The notes under the pieces are model-generated. The model saw only the letters and a list, made by a program, of their open reading frames with translations. It was not told the origin of the DNA and did not search any database. A DNA stretch of 64,000 bases from Woeseiaceae bacterium (GTDB lineage Bacteria > Pseudomonadota > Gammaproteobacteria > Steroidobacterales > Woeseiaceae), in contig JAJFKV010000071.1 in assembly GCA_021773055.1 (NCBI GenBank), positions 62,001 to 126,000 on the forward strand, given 5' to 3'. The first letter of the stretch is position 1, and each line of letters begins with the position of its first letter. Position numbers and translations under genes: made by a program. Below, one piece after another: positions 20,292 through 29,272 of this stretch.

Positions 20292-21547
20292 TTTGACAGG
20301 AAGAAAAGTGACAACTGTGGCAGGAAGGTTATCAATACTACCGAAAGCATCAGAATAATCAGGAATGGGAAAGTCGCCGAATACACATGCATTATCGGTT
20401 TTTCAAACCGGTAGCTTGCTATGAACAAATTCAGTCCTACGGGCGGCGTCAGATAACCAAGCTGCATCGCGGACAGGAACACTATTCCCAGGTGAACCTC
20501 ATTTATGCCGTAACCTGCGGCTATTGGCAGGATCAGCGGCACGACCAGGACGATCGCAGAGAATATGTCGAGTATCGCGCCCAATATGAGCAGGAAAAAC
20601 AGCAGCAATATCAGGAACGTCGTCTGGCTGCTAACCATGCTGGCGACGATTTCGAATAACTTCTGCGGAATTTCAGCGTCGATCATGTAACTCGTCGAGG
20701 CGATTGAAACACTCAGAATAATGAGGATACCGCCGACCAGCACCATCGATGAGCGCATGATTCGCGGCAATTCGCGAAGAGGAATTTCACGCAACACCAG
20801 AACTTCGACGATCAGCACATACAAAGCGGTAATAGCCGCCGCTTCGGATACTGCGAAGAAACCGGAATAAATTCCACCCAATACTACAATCGGTAACGGC
20901 AACTCCCAGAGAGACTCACGCAGCGCTGCACCCACCTCTTTGATCGAAAATGAGCTCAGTGGTTTGCGAATGCCGCGATTCACCCAAAGGCTATAGCCCG
21001 ACAACATGATCAACATCAACAGACCCGGCAAAATTCCTGCCAGAAACAGGTTGTCGATAGAAACCTCGGCGATGACGCCGTACAAAATAAGCGGCAGTGA
21101 CGGCGCAAACAGCAATCCCAGGCTACCCGCCGACGTAACCAGGCCGAGGTTGAATTTATCGCCGTAGCCGTCTTGTTTCAGTGCGGGATATAAGATTGCA
21201 CCGAGGGCAATTATGGTTACGCCTGAAGCGCCAGTGAACGCCGTGAAAAATGCACAAGCAGCGAGACAAACTATCGCTAACCCGCCCGGCATCCAGCCAA
21301 GCATTGCGCCCGTCAAACGCACCAGTCTTTTCGGTGCATTGCTCTCACTCAAAAGGTAACCCGCGAACGTAAACAAAGGGATCGCAGCAAGAAATGGCAT
21401 GCTGCCAATACTCTGAATCTCGATCGCCATGATCATCAGGTCAGAGTCCTGACCGTGGAATCCGATCATCGCACTGGCAGCTATTACAGCGAATAGTGGC
21501 GCACCAAGAATAGCCAGAAGCACAAGAATGATGCTGAAAACGATCAT
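20288..21547 (-). CDS. dctM: TRAP transporter large permease (DctM type)
   Basis: A 419-residue integral membrane protein with about 12 hydrophobic segments, the catalytic permease of a sodium-driven tripartite (TRAP) transporter. DctM hallmarks are ASAMIGFHGQDSDLM, PLFTFAGYLLSESNAPKRL, FTAFTGASGVTIIALGAILYP and the C-terminal HLGIVFLSAMQLGYLTPPVGLNLF. It overlaps the small permease gene (four bases) and the following dehydrogenase gene (four bases). Substrate is not evident from the permease; TRAP systems mostly carry carboxylates and related acids. Confidence 0.95.
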   Translation of the reverse strand: MIVFSIILVLLAILGAPLFAVIAASAMIGFHGQDSDLMIMAIEIQSIGSMPFLAAIPLFTFAGYLLSESNAPKRLVRLTGAMLGWMPGGLAIVCLAACAFFTAFTGASGVTIIALGAILYPALKQDGYGDKFNLGLVTSAGSLGLLFAPSLPLILYGVIAEVSIDNLFLAGILPGLLMLIMLSGYSLWVNRGIRKPLSSFSIKEVGAALRESLWELPLPIVVLGGIYSGFFAVSEAAAITALYVLIVEVLVLREIPLRELPRIMRSSMVLVGGILIILSVSIASTSYMIDAEIPQKLFEIVASMVSSQTTFLILLLFFLLILGAILDIFSAIVLVVPLILPIAAGYGINEVHLGIVFLSAMQLGYLTPPVGLNLFIASYRFEKPIMHVYSATFPFLIILMLSVVLITFLPQLSLFFLSN

Positions 21548-22059
21548 TCTTCTGCCTCTGACTTGGCAGCAAACAGAAAATTGCCGGCCTGACTCAGTGA
21601 AGCAACTGTAAATCGATAGGACATCAGCGCAAATGCGGCCGGCAAGATCGCGTGCGCTATCCAGGCCGGTGTATCGACCAGCACCGTATCTTCATATTCG
21701 ATTTCGATCTGCAAGTAGCGCCACGCCTGTACGGCAATAATGGCGCAAACCAAAGCTGCAAATACATCGACGAGAATCCGAATGATCTTGACCGCGATGT
21801 CCGGCAATACATGGGACAAGGCGTCGATACGGATATGTCGGTTTTCCCGGCACGCTGCGATCGACCCGATCAATGCGAGCCACAACACCATCAGTCGAAC
21901 CAGTTCATCCGCCCAGCCAAATCCAGTGCCAAACGCTTCACGCATTACAATCTGGCCCACTGCAACGAGCATCATTGCCGTTAGCATGGAAACCAGCATT
22001 GCCGATTCGAGGGCGGTACCCGCTTTATCGAGTCGTTGCAGTAATTGCTTAAATCGCAC
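21544..22059 (-). CDS. dctQ: TRAP transporter small permease (DctQ type)
   Basis: A 171-residue protein with four predicted membrane helices, the small subunit that pairs with DctM. The motif FGWADELVRLMVLWLALIGSIAACRENRHIRIDAL is the typical DctQ core (here residues about 48-82), with the conserved E-R/H-I-R-I-D. It overlaps dctM by four bases and follows the binding-protein gene by eight bases. Confidence 0.93.
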   Translation of the reverse strand: MRFKQLLQRLDKAGTALESAMLVSMLTAMMLVAVGQIVMREAFGTGFGWADELVRLMVLWLALIGSIAACRENRHIRIDALSHVLPDIAVKIIRILVDVFAALVCAIIAVQAWRYLQIEIEYEDTVLVDTPAWIAHAILPAAFALMSYRFTVASLSQAGNFLFAAKSEAEE

Positions 22060-22067
22060 TGACTGGC

Positions 22068-23072
22068 TTACTCGGTGACCGCGACGTGTTCGTTTCGATA
22101 ATCGCCAATGTAGCGTAACATTTCCTCATAAAGCTCCAGGGTGAAGGCACCCTCAGCACCAAGCTTCAAGTTTGATTCCAATAACAGGTTGCGTACCTTT
22201 ACGAACTCTTCATCGTCCAACTTCGTGGGCTGGATTCCAGACCTAACCAGCGCATCGAAGGCTACCTGATTATCAACCAGATTAACCTTGTCGAAGTTCC
22301 GGTACATTTTGGTCATCACTTCCCGGACGATTGCCTGATCATAATCGCTGATCTTTTCGAATGTCTTCTTGTCGACGGCCATAAAACCAAAAGTGTAGAC
22401 CAGTGGCAATGGTGTCACGTATTTAACTTTTGTATGCCATTGCATCAACAACGCGACGATCGGTGGTATCGCAATAATGTCGATCAAGCCTGTTTGCAGG
22501 CCGGTCAATACATCGGTCAACGGCAACGTTACCGGATTCAGCGACAGCGCCTCCATCGAAGCGTAGCTGATACTGTCACCCTCTGGAACCCAAATGCGCT
22601 TGCCTTTGAGGTCTGCTAACGAGCGTACCGGCGTGCTGGACATGATGTTGGCAAACCCGGAGGTTGCAAAGCCGAAATTGACGAACCCGGCATCCTCAAG
22701 GCCCTGTTGAAGTCGTGCATCCATGCGGCTGCGAACGAAGGCGGCCTCTTCCTCAGAATCGAAAACAACGGGCATGCCGTAGAGATTCAAATCCGAATAC
22801 TGCTCAGCCAGTGCAGACGGTGTGAATGCGCCGCCCTGCAATTGGCGAATGCGAATCTGACCTAGTACTTTGGCATCGTCACCTTTGACGCCGCCACCGT
22901 AATATTTGATCAGCACGCGGCCTTCGGTTTGCTCCTTGATCGCAGCTGCGCCCGCGCGCATGTCCGTCATCCACTGCGATCCGTTCGGTGTCACCGTAGC
23001 AATTTTGAGCGTCACCGCCATTGCCGGCACACTGAATATCAAAACGCCAATCGATAAAATAAACTTCTTCAT
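22068..23072 (-). CDS. dctP: TRAP transporter solute-binding protein (DctP type)
   Basis: A 334-residue periplasmic binding protein. The start MKKFILSIGVLIFSVPAMA is a clean signal peptide with cleavage after AMA. Mature features are LKIATVTPNGSQWMTDMR, YYGGGVKGDDAKVLGQIR, the conserved Arg region LKGKRIWVPEGD and LPLTDVLTGLQTGLIDI, typical of the DctP family subset that associates with a T component. I rejected the longer upstream frame, which would run through an inverted repeat and has no start signals. The ligand cannot be named. The lipoprotein gene upstream is the likely partner. Confidence 0.93.
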   Translation of the reverse strand: MKKFILSIGVLIFSVPAMAVTLKIATVTPNGSQWMTDMRAGAAAIKEQTEGRVLIKYYGGGVKGDDAKVLGQIRIRQLQGGAFTPSALAEQYSDLNLYGMPVVFDSEEEAAFVRSRMDARLQQGLEDAGFVNFGFATSGFANIMSSTPVRSLADLKGKRIWVPEGDSISYASMEALSLNPVTLPLTDVLTGLQTGLIDIIAIPPIVALLMQWHTKVKYVTPLPLVYTFGFMAVDKKTFEKISDYDQAIVREVMTKMYRNFDKVNLVDNQVAFDALVRSGIQPTKLDDEEFVKVRNLLLESNLKLGAEGAFTLELYEEMLRYIGDYRNEHVAVTE

Positions 23073-23096
23073 AGTCAATATCATTCCCGTATTCAA

Positions 23097-23115
23097 AAAG
23101 GGGTCTGACCCCTTT
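23097..23115. repeat. Perfect inverted repeat, REP-like
   Basis: AAAGGGGTC-T-GACCCCTTT, a nine-base stem with a one-base centre, lies between the TatT lipoprotein gene and the binding-protein gene. It could act as a transcript-stabilising or attenuating hairpin that sets the ratio of the two products. It resembles palindromes that are dispersed in many gammaproteobacterial genomes. I found no second intact intergenic copy here. Confidence 0.6.
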
Positions 23116-23148
23116 CTGTGGTCGATCTGCCTGTTTGTTGCGTAACAG

Positions 23149-23997
23149 TCAGAAATAGTCATCTGCTTCAGCAAGTAGTTTCACAGCCTCTTCCTGGGCC
23201 ATCACATTGCTCAGTACGAAACCGCTCTGATCAGGGTTTGCTGCCAAAACTTCGTTCAACAGTCGATCATGCAACTCTCGCTCGTAAAGAACTTTGGCGT
23301 AGCCACGTGCATATTCGACTTTAGCGCTCAAATCAGCGCCACCGGATTCTGCGATAGCCCTCTCAAAATACTCACGTGCGAGTTCCGGCTGGCCACCTAG
23401 TGCCGGTGGTCGCAAGGTCAGCATTATGCCCATATAGGTGTAGACACTGCTGTTAACTTCGTCGCCACTTATGTTCAGATAGTGGTTAAACAGCGCTTCC
23501 ATGTGCGGCAATTCTGCCAGCGAGTCCACCTGCGATGTTTGGGCACGCAGAAAAGCGAGTGATGCGAATCCGTAGGTATATAGAACGTCCGCGTTTTCCC
23601 TTCCGATGCCGCCCAGCGTTTCTACGAACTCGTCGTAAGTAGCATCGGGCCAGCCACAAGATTGCTCATAGGTTTCGCACATCGCGCGCAACGCATAGCG
23701 GCGCGCGCGTGCTGTTAGTCGGTGCTGCCGGATCGCATCGTCGACAAATGCCGCACCATAGGTCGCATACAGCGTCGCGCCGGCCGCCAAAAGTTGCGGG
23801 CTGTCCGGACTGCTCTCTATGAGACTGTCCATCGTCAGCAACAAGGTGGGAATTCCGTCGCGAACCAGCTCAGGGTCATCCTGATTGAGCACGGCTTTTG
23901 ACAAATTGTCAGAAAAGCCCGAGGCCGCATTTGACACAATTATCGCGCAACCGCTGCATTGCAGAGAAATAGCAATAATTAAAAGAATTTTCTTCAT
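23149..23997 (-). CDS. TatT-type lipoprotein, TRAP transporter T component
   Basis: A 282-residue predicted lipoprotein: the signal peptide ends in a lipobox (LQCSGC) with the acylated cysteine at about residue 17. The rest is helical, TPR-like sequence (ARRYALRAMCETYE, AREYFERAIAESGG, AKVLYERELHDRLLNEVL). It resembles the TatT family, first described in Treponema as a trimeric partner of a TRAP binding protein, and the adjacent DctP gene supports this. I chose the ATG at 23997 for the signal peptide; the frame upstream runs into the rplS terminator region and is not used. Its role is probably ligand hand-over in the periplasm, which remains inference. Confidence 0.85.
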   Translation of the reverse strand: MKKILLIIAISLQCSGCAIIVSNAASGFSDNLSKAVLNQDDPELVRDGIPTLLLTMDSLIESSPDSPQLLAAGATLYATYGAAFVDDAIRQHRLTARARRYALRAMCETYEQSCGWPDATYDEFVETLGGIGRENADVLYTYGFASLAFLRAQTSQVDSLAELPHMEALFNHYLNISGDEVNSSVYTYMGIMLTLRPPALGGQPELAREYFERAIAESGGADLSAKVEYARGYAKVLYERELHDRLLNEVLAANPDQSGFVLSNVMAQEEAVKLLAEADDYF

Positions 23998-24055
23998 AAC
24001 ACGAAAGACCCCGCACTCATCGAATGGTTCAGCTTTAAGCGCCTGAATGAGCCGC

Positions 24056-24061
24056 ATTATA
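24056..24061 (-). promoter_or_regulatory. Predicted -10 box for the TatT-TRAP operon
   Basis: A perfect TATAAT on the minus strand, 59 bases before the lipoprotein start and directly after the rplS-operon terminator. The -35 at 17 bases (TTAGTG) is weak. Position after a terminator supports a new transcription start here. Confidence 0.45.
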
Positions 24062-24064
24062 AAC

Positions 24065-24097
24065 AAAAACGCCCCGGTCACTAACGTGACCGAGGCG
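24065..24097 (-). terminator. Rho-independent terminator of the rpsP-rimM-trmD-rplS operon
   Basis: A 12-base stem with one mismatch (CGCCCCGGTCAC / GTGACCGAGGCG) and a TAAC loop, followed on the minus strand by TTTTTG. It lies 19 bases after the rplS stop codon. The reverse side also has a T-rich run, so it might work in both directions. Confidence 0.9.
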
Positions 24098-24115
24098 ATG
24101 TTTTTCTGATGTTTT

Positions 24116-24460
24116 TCAGATTTTTTCTTTAATTCTCGCTGCCTTGCCTGTAAGTCCACGCAAGTAGTACAACTTGGCGCGGCGCACATCACCGCGACGC
24201 TTCACTTCGATCGAGTCTACAACCGGGCTATACGTCTGGAATACGCGTTCAACGCCTTCACCGTGCGAAATCTTGCGAACGGTAAAAGAAGAGTTGAGAC
24301 CTCGATTGCGCTTTGCTATGACGACACCCTCAAACGCCTGCAGACGCTCGCGAGTACCTTCCTTGACCTTAACCTGCACAACTACAGTGTCGCCTGGAGC
24401 AAACGCAGGAATTTCCTTTCCCATTTGCTCGTTGTCGATCGCTTCGATAATTTTGCTCAT
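24116..24460 (-). CDS. rplS: 50S ribosomal protein L19
   Basis: A 114-residue ribosomal protein L19, located at the 30S-50S interface. The sequence runs from [13 protein letters not shown] through [43 protein letters not shown] and [23 protein letters not shown], all diagnostic. It overlaps the trmD stop by four bases and is the last gene of the rpsP-rimM-trmD-rplS operon before a strong terminator. Confidence 0.98.
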   Translation of the reverse strand: MSKIIEAIDNEQMGKEIPAFAPGDTVVVQVKVKEGTRERLQAFEGVVIAKRNRGLNSSFTVRKISHGEGVERVFQTYSPVVDSIEVKRRGDVRRAKLYYLRGLTGKAARIKEKI

Positions 24461-25197
24461 TGACTTTGCTCTTTCAAAAATTCGTCGAGCAACATTCGCT
24501 GCTCGTCATTCAAATCCAGTTTGTCCAGCAGATCAGGTCGTCTCAAATAACTACGTCCCAACGCCTGCTTTTCTCGCCACCTGGCGATTGCAGCATGGTC
24601 ACCGGACATCAAAACTTCCGGAACACGCCTACCCTCAACTTCCTCAGGGCGCGTGTAATGCGGATGATCCAGCAGGCCGTCCATAAAGGAGTCCTGCACA
24701 GCTGACTCATCATCACCCAATACGCCCGGCAGCAATCGAACAACTGCATCAATTACAGCCATCGCCGCGATCTCGCCGCCCGAAAGCACGAAATCACCCA
24801 GCGAAACTTCTTCTTCGATATGCGACTCAATCAGCCGCTCATCAATTCCTTCGTAGCGCCCCGCCAGCAATACAAGGCCAGGCAACTTCGCAAATCTCTT
24901 TGCCATCGCCTGGTCAAACATCTGACCCTGCGGTGACAGGTACACAATCGGGCTGCCCTCCGGCATCTTGCCCTGCACCGACGCAAGCGCTGCAGCGACC
25001 GGTTCAAACTTCATAACCATGCCGGGACCGCCGCCGTACGGTCTGTCGTCTACAGTCCGATGGACGTCGCTCGTATGATTACGTGGATTTTCAATATCCA
25101 ACTTAATCAGGTCGCGTTTCTGCGCTCGACCGACGACACCAAATTCGCCGATTGTGCCAACCATCTCAGGAAACAAGCTGACGACACCAAAACGCAT
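24457..25197 (-). CDS. trmD: tRNA (guanine37-N1)-methyltransferase TrmD
   Basis: A 246-residue SPOUT-class methyltransferase that makes m1G37 next to the anticodon to prevent frameshifts. It begins [13 protein letters not shown] and has the knot motifs [25 protein letters not shown] and [17 protein letters not shown], with the C-terminal HPHYTRPEE. The ATG at 25197 lies eight bases after GGGA and five bases after rimM; the frame is open into rimM but that is not used. Order and spacing are as in other gammaproteobacteria. Confidence 0.97.
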   Translation of the reverse strand: MRFGVVSLFPEMVGTIGEFGVVGRAQKRDLIKLDIENPRNHTSDVHRTVDDRPYGGGPGMVMKFEPVAAALASVQGKMPEGSPIVYLSPQGQMFDQAMAKRFAKLPGLVLLAGRYEGIDERLIESHIEEEVSLGDFVLSGGEIAAMAVIDAVVRLLPGVLGDDESAVQDSFMDGLLDHPHYTRPEEVEGRRVPEVLMSGDHAAIARWREKQALGRSYLRRPDLLDKLDLNDEQRMLLDEFLKEQSQ

Positions 25198-25201
25198 CTG
25201 C

Positions 25202-25714
25202 TCAGTCCCATTCCCAATCAACACTGACGAGCCCTTTGGCCATGTCAACGCTGAGAACAATTCTGCCATTTACGAACGGGATCAAACGTTCCTGTTCCCC
25301 TTCTTGCTCACTCTGTACGACCATCACATCGTGTGCACCAGTCTCGAGCATATCTTTGATCTTGCCGAGCTCAGTGCCGTCGCAATGGACGACTTTTAAT
25401 CCAATAAGGTCGCGCCAATAATAATGGCCTTCCTCAGGCTCAGGCAGTTCACTTCTTTCGGTGACGATATCAGTCCCGATCAGTGCCGCTGCCTGATCAC
25501 GGTCATCGAAGCCTTCAAAGCGCAAGATGACCGACTTTCCGTGCCGCTGCCCTTCGGCAACTTTTACTGGCTGCCAATTGCCGTTCCGGCCAAGCAGCAA
25601 ACCTTTGTATTGCAATACCGCTTCACGCGGTTCGGTGTACGAAAACACCTTCACCCAACCCTTGACTCCGAACAGGCCGGAAATACGGCCCAGAACGACA
25701 GGCGTGGATGCCAA
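25202..25714 (-). CDS. rimM: Ribosome maturation factor RimM
   Basis: A 170-residue 16S rRNA processing factor that binds S19 and helps 30S head assembly. It shows the N-terminal VVLGRISGLFGVKGWVKVFSYTEP and the PRC-barrel part EEGHYYWRDLIGLKV and ERLIPFVNGRIVLSVDMAKG. It lies four bases after rpsP and before trmD in the conserved operon. Nothing unusual is seen. Confidence 0.97.
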   Translation of the reverse strand: MASTPVVLGRISGLFGVKGWVKVFSYTEPREAVLQYKGLLLGRNGNWQPVKVAEGQRHGKSVILRFEGFDDRDQAAALIGTDIVTERSELPEPEEGHYYWRDLIGLKVVHCDGTELGKIKDMLETGAHDVMVVQSEQEGEQERLIPFVNGRIVLSVDMAKGLVSVDWEWD

Positions 25715-25718
25715 CAGA

Positions 25719-25976
25719 CTAGCTGCTGACTGCAGCCTTGCGGTGTTTCTTCAGCAGTGACGCAACTCGATCCGATGGTTGCGCACCCTGGCCAACCCAG
25801 TAATCAACGCGTTCAATATCAATGCGAAGATTCTCTTCGTGATCCTGACCAACAGGGTTGAAGAAACCAAGACGTTCGATATACCGGCCGTCACGACGAT
25901 TACGAGAGTCGGTGACCACCAGGTGATAAAAAGGGCGTTTTTTCGCACCAGCGCGCGAAAGTCGAATACTTACCAT
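25719..25976 (-). CDS. rpsP: 30S ribosomal protein S16
   Basis: An 85-residue ribosomal protein S16, needed for 30S assembly. It starts [26 protein letters not shown] and contains [14 protein letters not shown], both diagnostic. It is the first gene of the rpsP-rimM-trmD-rplS operon, with a good promoter about 70 bases upstream. Confidence 0.98.
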   Translation of the reverse strand: MVSIRLSRAGAKKRPFYHLVVTDSRNRRDGRYIERLGFFNPVGQDHEENLRIDIERVDYWVGQGAQPSDRVASLLKKHRKAAVSS

Positions 25977-26045
25977 TACATTTCCGTATAAGAATCAAAG
26001 AGAGGCAGACATGCCTTGACCCGAGCGGACCCGAGTAGACGGCGC

Positions 26046-26073
26046 ATTGTACGGGTTTTGAGGTAAATGTGAA
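26046..26073 (-). promoter_or_regulatory. Sigma70 promoter of the rpsP operon
   Basis: Minus strand TTCACA (26068-26073) and TACAAT (26046-26051) separated by 16 bases, each with one mismatch from consensus. They lie about 70 bases before the rpsP start in the gap between ffh and rpsP. Confidence 0.65.
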
Positions 26074-26174
26074 GCGTTTCGGTGGCGAAAATTCCTTTAT
26101 TTTCCGGGGCCTTATAAGTAAGGCGAAGACCCGGCGCCCGAAAAACCAAAAATCGAAAGAAAATTCCGCTGTTT

Positions 26175-27536
26175 TTAGCCGAATCCTGGCGGCATACCGC
26201 CGCCGGGGAGACCGCGCATCATCTTCTTCAATCCACCTTTTGACACCTTTTTCATCATCTTTTCCATCTGCAAATGCTGCTTCATCAGACGGTTAACATC
26301 TTGAATTTGCTGCCCTGCCCCCAGTGCGATGCGTTTCTTGCGTGAGCCGTTGATGGTTTTTGGAAAGCGCCGTTCGGCTGGTGTCATCGAATTTATTATC
26401 GCGACCTGCCGACGGATCTTTAGCTCATTACCGGCATCCTGCAATGCAGCCGAGTTCACGTTGCCCGGTAATGGTAATTTCTCCAGCATTGACGCCAGAC
26501 CACCCATATTCATCATTTGCTCCAGCTGATCACGAAGATCAGACAAATCAAATCCTCTGCCCTTCTTGAGTTTCCTTGCCAGCTTTTCGGTTTTGTCCTT
26601 GCTGACCTTTTGCTCTAACTCTTCGACCAGCGTCAGCACATCGCCCATACCGAGAATTCGCGATGCCATTCGGTCCGGATGAAATGCCTCGAGTGCGTCG
26701 ACTTTTTCGCCGACACCCATAAAACGAATGGGTTTGCCCGTTACCTCACGTACCGATAATGCGACACCACCCTTGGCATCGCCGTCAGTTTTGGTCAGCA
26801 CCACTCCCGTCAAAGACAGCGCCTGGTCGAACGCAGTTGCCGCGTTGACAGCATCCTGGCCCGCCATGCTATCCACGACGAAAAAGGTCTCGTGCGGTTC
26901 TGCCTGCCCATGAACAGCGACAATTTCCTGCATCATTTCCTGATCGACGTGCAGTCTGCCCGCTGTATCGACGATCAACACATCAACGTGTGAGCGTCGC
27001 GCCTCGTCCAGCGCTCGAGTAGTGATATTCACAGGCGCTTCGCTCGCGTCGCTGACGCAATGCAGCGCACCGACCTCTCCGGCCAGAGTCTGCAACTGCA
27101 GAATTGCCGCAGGGCGATGCACATCGACACTAACCAGCATGACCTTCTTCTTGTCGACTTCGATAAGCCGCTTGGCCAGTTTCGCTGCCGTTGTGGTCTT
27201 ACCGGCGCCTTGCAATCCCGCCAGCATAATGACAAAAGGTGGTTGTGCCCGGAAATCCAGCGGCGTTGATTCACCGCCGAGTATCTGCACCAGCTCGGCG
27301 TGAATGATCTTGAGAAGTGACTGGCCGGGGGTAAGGCTCTTGCCGACATCTTCACCCAATGCGCGCTCACGAATACGTTCGATAAAGGTCTTTACTACAG
27401 GCAAGGCGACGTCGGCCTCGAGCAGCGCGAGCCGCACCTGGCGTAGCGTGTCTTTAATATTGGCTTCTGTGAGTCGGCCCTTACCCGTCAGACTGCGGGC
27501 AGCATCCGAAAGTCGGCCACTAAGATTCTCAAACAT
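26175..27536 (-). CDS. ffh: Signal recognition particle protein Ffh
   Basis: A 453-residue SRP GTPase that binds 4.5S RNA and signal sequences and targets nascent membrane proteins to FtsY. N, G and M domains are in order: GTPase motifs GLQGAGKTTTAAKLA, VDTAGRLHVD and TKTDGDAKGG, then the methionine-rich M domain with MTPAERRFP, GSRKKRIALGAG and the C-terminal MRGLPGGGMPPGFG. It is followed by the rpsP operon on the same strand after a 198-base gap, where a new promoter is seen. Confidence 0.98.
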   Translation of the reverse strand: MFENLSGRLSDAARSLTGKGRLTEANIKDTLRQVRLALLEADVALPVVKTFIERIRERALGEDVGKSLTPGQSLLKIIHAELVQILGGESTPLDFRAQPPFVIMLAGLQGAGKTTTAAKLAKRLIEVDKKKVMLVSVDVHRPAAILQLQTLAGEVGALHCVSDASEAPVNITTRALDEARRSHVDVLIVDTAGRLHVDQEMMQEIVAVHGQAEPHETFFVVDSMAGQDAVNAATAFDQALSLTGVVLTKTDGDAKGGVALSVREVTGKPIRFMGVGEKVDALEAFHPDRMASRILGMGDVLTLVEELEQKVSKDKTEKLARKLKKGRGFDLSDLRDQLEQMMNMGGLASMLEKLPLPGNVNSAALQDAGNELKIRRQVAIINSMTPAERRFPKTINGSRKKRIALGAGQQIQDVNRLMKQHLQMEKMMKKVSKGGLKKMMRGLPGGGMPPGFG

Positions 27537-27545
27537 GGCGACATA

Positions 27546-28313
27546 TTACACTTGTAGGATTGTCCCGCGCGAGAGCATCTGAATATTTTTGTCGGGTGCA
27601 GCTGCCAGGACCTGATCGAAGATTCGGCTCTCCTCGCCTGGCTTCATACCGGTTAGCCAGATTTCAGGATCATGCTGCAGTTGCTTGAGATCGTCGGTCA
27701 GTGTTTGCGGTGTGTAATGGCCTGCAATTGCGGCGAGTTCCTGCATTTCGTCTGGAAAAGACACTTCGATCACCAAAACCTTAAGATCGTCGCAGGCATT
27801 TAGCACCGGCCACAGCGTTTCGTTGCTCTTGGTGTCGCCACTTACTGCGAAAGTGCCGCCCGATTTTTGTACGGTATAACCCAGCGATGGCACGCTGTGC
27901 ATGACATCGATCGCATAGAAATCGCGATGCCCTACCGTGATGGTATCACCGGGACTGCAAACGCGATAACGCAGCATTGGTTTCTCGGGTGATGGCAGCT
28001 TCGCGAAGTCGGGCCAGATAACGCCATTGAAAAGGTGATCCTGTACCGCCCGCAGCGTTTCTTCACGCGCATAAACCGTCAGCGGCGTTGCCAGATTGTC
28101 TTCAAATATGTGATCAGCGAGCATCGGCAGGCCCGCGATGTGGTCCAAATGCGAGTGCGTCAGAAATACGTGGCGAATCGAATGGATATCAGACAGTTCC
28201 AGGTCACCAATGCCGGTACCAGCATCGATCAGGACATCGTCATCAACAAGCAATGCGGTGGTCAGTGAACCGGCACCGATTCCTCCGCTGCAACCAAGTA
28301 CGCGAATTCTCAT
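27546..28313 (-). CDS. Metallo-beta-lactamase-fold hydrolase, class II cAMP phosphodiesterase-like
   Basis: A 255-residue MBL-fold protein. It has the metal-binding motif THSHLDHIAGLP and further ligands in VMHSVPSLGY and VSGDTKSNE, plus a late TGMKPGEES segment. The start VLGCSGGIGAG and the EVSFPDE motif match 3',5'-cyclic-nucleotide phosphodiesterases of the class II (CpdP-like) family. It may lower cAMP or another cyclic nucleotide in the cytoplasm; no signal peptide is visible. It lies nine bases before ffh on the same strand, a neighbourhood without obvious functional link. Other MBL hydrolases such as RNase Z-like enzymes are less likely by motif. Confidence 0.75.
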   Translation of the reverse strand: MRIRVLGCSGGIGAGSLTTALLVDDDVLIDAGTGIGDLELSDIHSIRHVFLTHSHLDHIAGLPMLADHIFEDNLATPLTVYAREETLRAVQDHLFNGVIWPDFAKLPSPEKPMLRYRVCSPGDTITVGHRDFYAIDVMHSVPSLGYTVQKSGGTFAVSGDTKSNETLWPVLNACDDLKVLVIEVSFPDEMQELAAIAGHYTPQTLTDDLKQLQHDPEIWLTGMKPGEESRIFDQVLAAAPDKNIQMLSRGTILQV

Positions 28314-28390
28314 AAGGAGGGTTCTCTTAAACTACGCCATATGGGATGATTGAGGGACTCCAAAGTTAGGTTAGTGCCTTTCGGGTTTCT

Positions 28391-29197
28391 GTGTCTGAAA
28401 TCACAATTTTCTCGCTTTACCTCATGGCTGCAGCGGCCTTCGTCGCTTCGCGTCTGCCGCGAATGGCAGCTAATGCCCGTCCGTTGTTCCTCACTGCCTG
28501 CATCCTGGTCGCGATCGGGATCTCCCTGCACAGCAGTACCTTGTATGGATCCATACTGATCGCCAATGGTTTCAATCTCTCCGTGGGGAACACGATTTCG
28601 ATGATCGGCCTTGAATTGGCACTGATCAGTCTGATTGCGGCCCTCGATCCCGCGCTGCGCGGAATCTCTGCAGGACTGCTCGTACTTGGCGCACTGGCTG
28701 CTTGCATGACTGGCTTTGATGATCAGCCCACTACAACGACGGCACTTGTCTGGCAAGTTCGAGCCCATGTTCTCGTGGCATTGATGTCTTACGGGCTACT
28801 GACTGTCGGCGCCATAGTTGCTGTGTATGCCATGGTCCAGGAACGGCGCTTGCAGGCCGGAAAGTTCTCCACTATGAGCAACTTATTCGCTCCGCTGGAA
28901 ACTACCGAGAAGCTTTTGTTCGGTATCGCTGCGGCGGGATTCACGGGTCTCGCATTGACCATTCTTCTGGGCCTGACATTTGTTGAGAACTTGTTTGCCC
29001 AACACCTGGCTCACAAAACAGTCTTTTCACTGCTCGCTTTATTTGTGTTTGGCATTCTGCTCGCTGGTCGATTCTTCGCGGGCTGGCGAGGTAAACGCGC
29101 CGTCAAACTCTACCTGGGTGGCTTTCTTTTATTATGTGTTGCCTACTTCGGCGTGAGAGTCATTCTGGAACAACTTTTTCATCGAAGCTGGAGCTGA
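28391..29197 (+). CDS. CcsA/ResC-like cytochrome c assembly protein (YpjD type)
   Basis: A 268-residue membrane protein with about eight hydrophobic segments, belonging to the CcsA/CcmC haem-handling superfamily. The region LVWQVRAHVLVALMSYGLLTVGAIVAVYAM is the conserved core, and AHKTVFSLLALFVFGILLAGRFFAGWRGKRAV ends the family domain (about residues 205-240). This short type, called YpjD in E. coli, is regularly next to ffh and a CorC-like gene in gammaproteobacteria, as here. Its exact role is not established. The start is GTG. Confidence 0.85.
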   Translation: MSEITIFSLYLMAAAAFVASRLPRMAANARPLFLTACILVAIGISLHSSTLYGSILIANGFNLSVGNTISMIGLELALISLIAALDPALRGISAGLLVLGALAACMTGFDDQPTTTTALVWQVRAHVLVALMSYGLLTVGAIVAVYAMVQERRLQAGKFSTMSNLFAPLETTEKLLFGIAAAGFTGLALTILLGLTFVENLFAQHLAHKTVFSLLALFVFGILLAGRFFAGWRGKRAVKLYLGGFLLLCVAYFGVRVILEQLFHRSWS

Positions 29198-29272
29198 GAC
29201 ACGCGTTCTTGACAGTTTCCGGCCGGGCTGATGAACTCACATAGTGTTTCTTGATCGAGAGGTGCCCTACTT

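Noticed and set aside
23073-23174. Extended N-terminus of the TRAP binding protein
   Set aside because: It would translate the inverted repeat and place the signal peptide inside the protein; the ATG at 23072 starts directly at the signal peptide.
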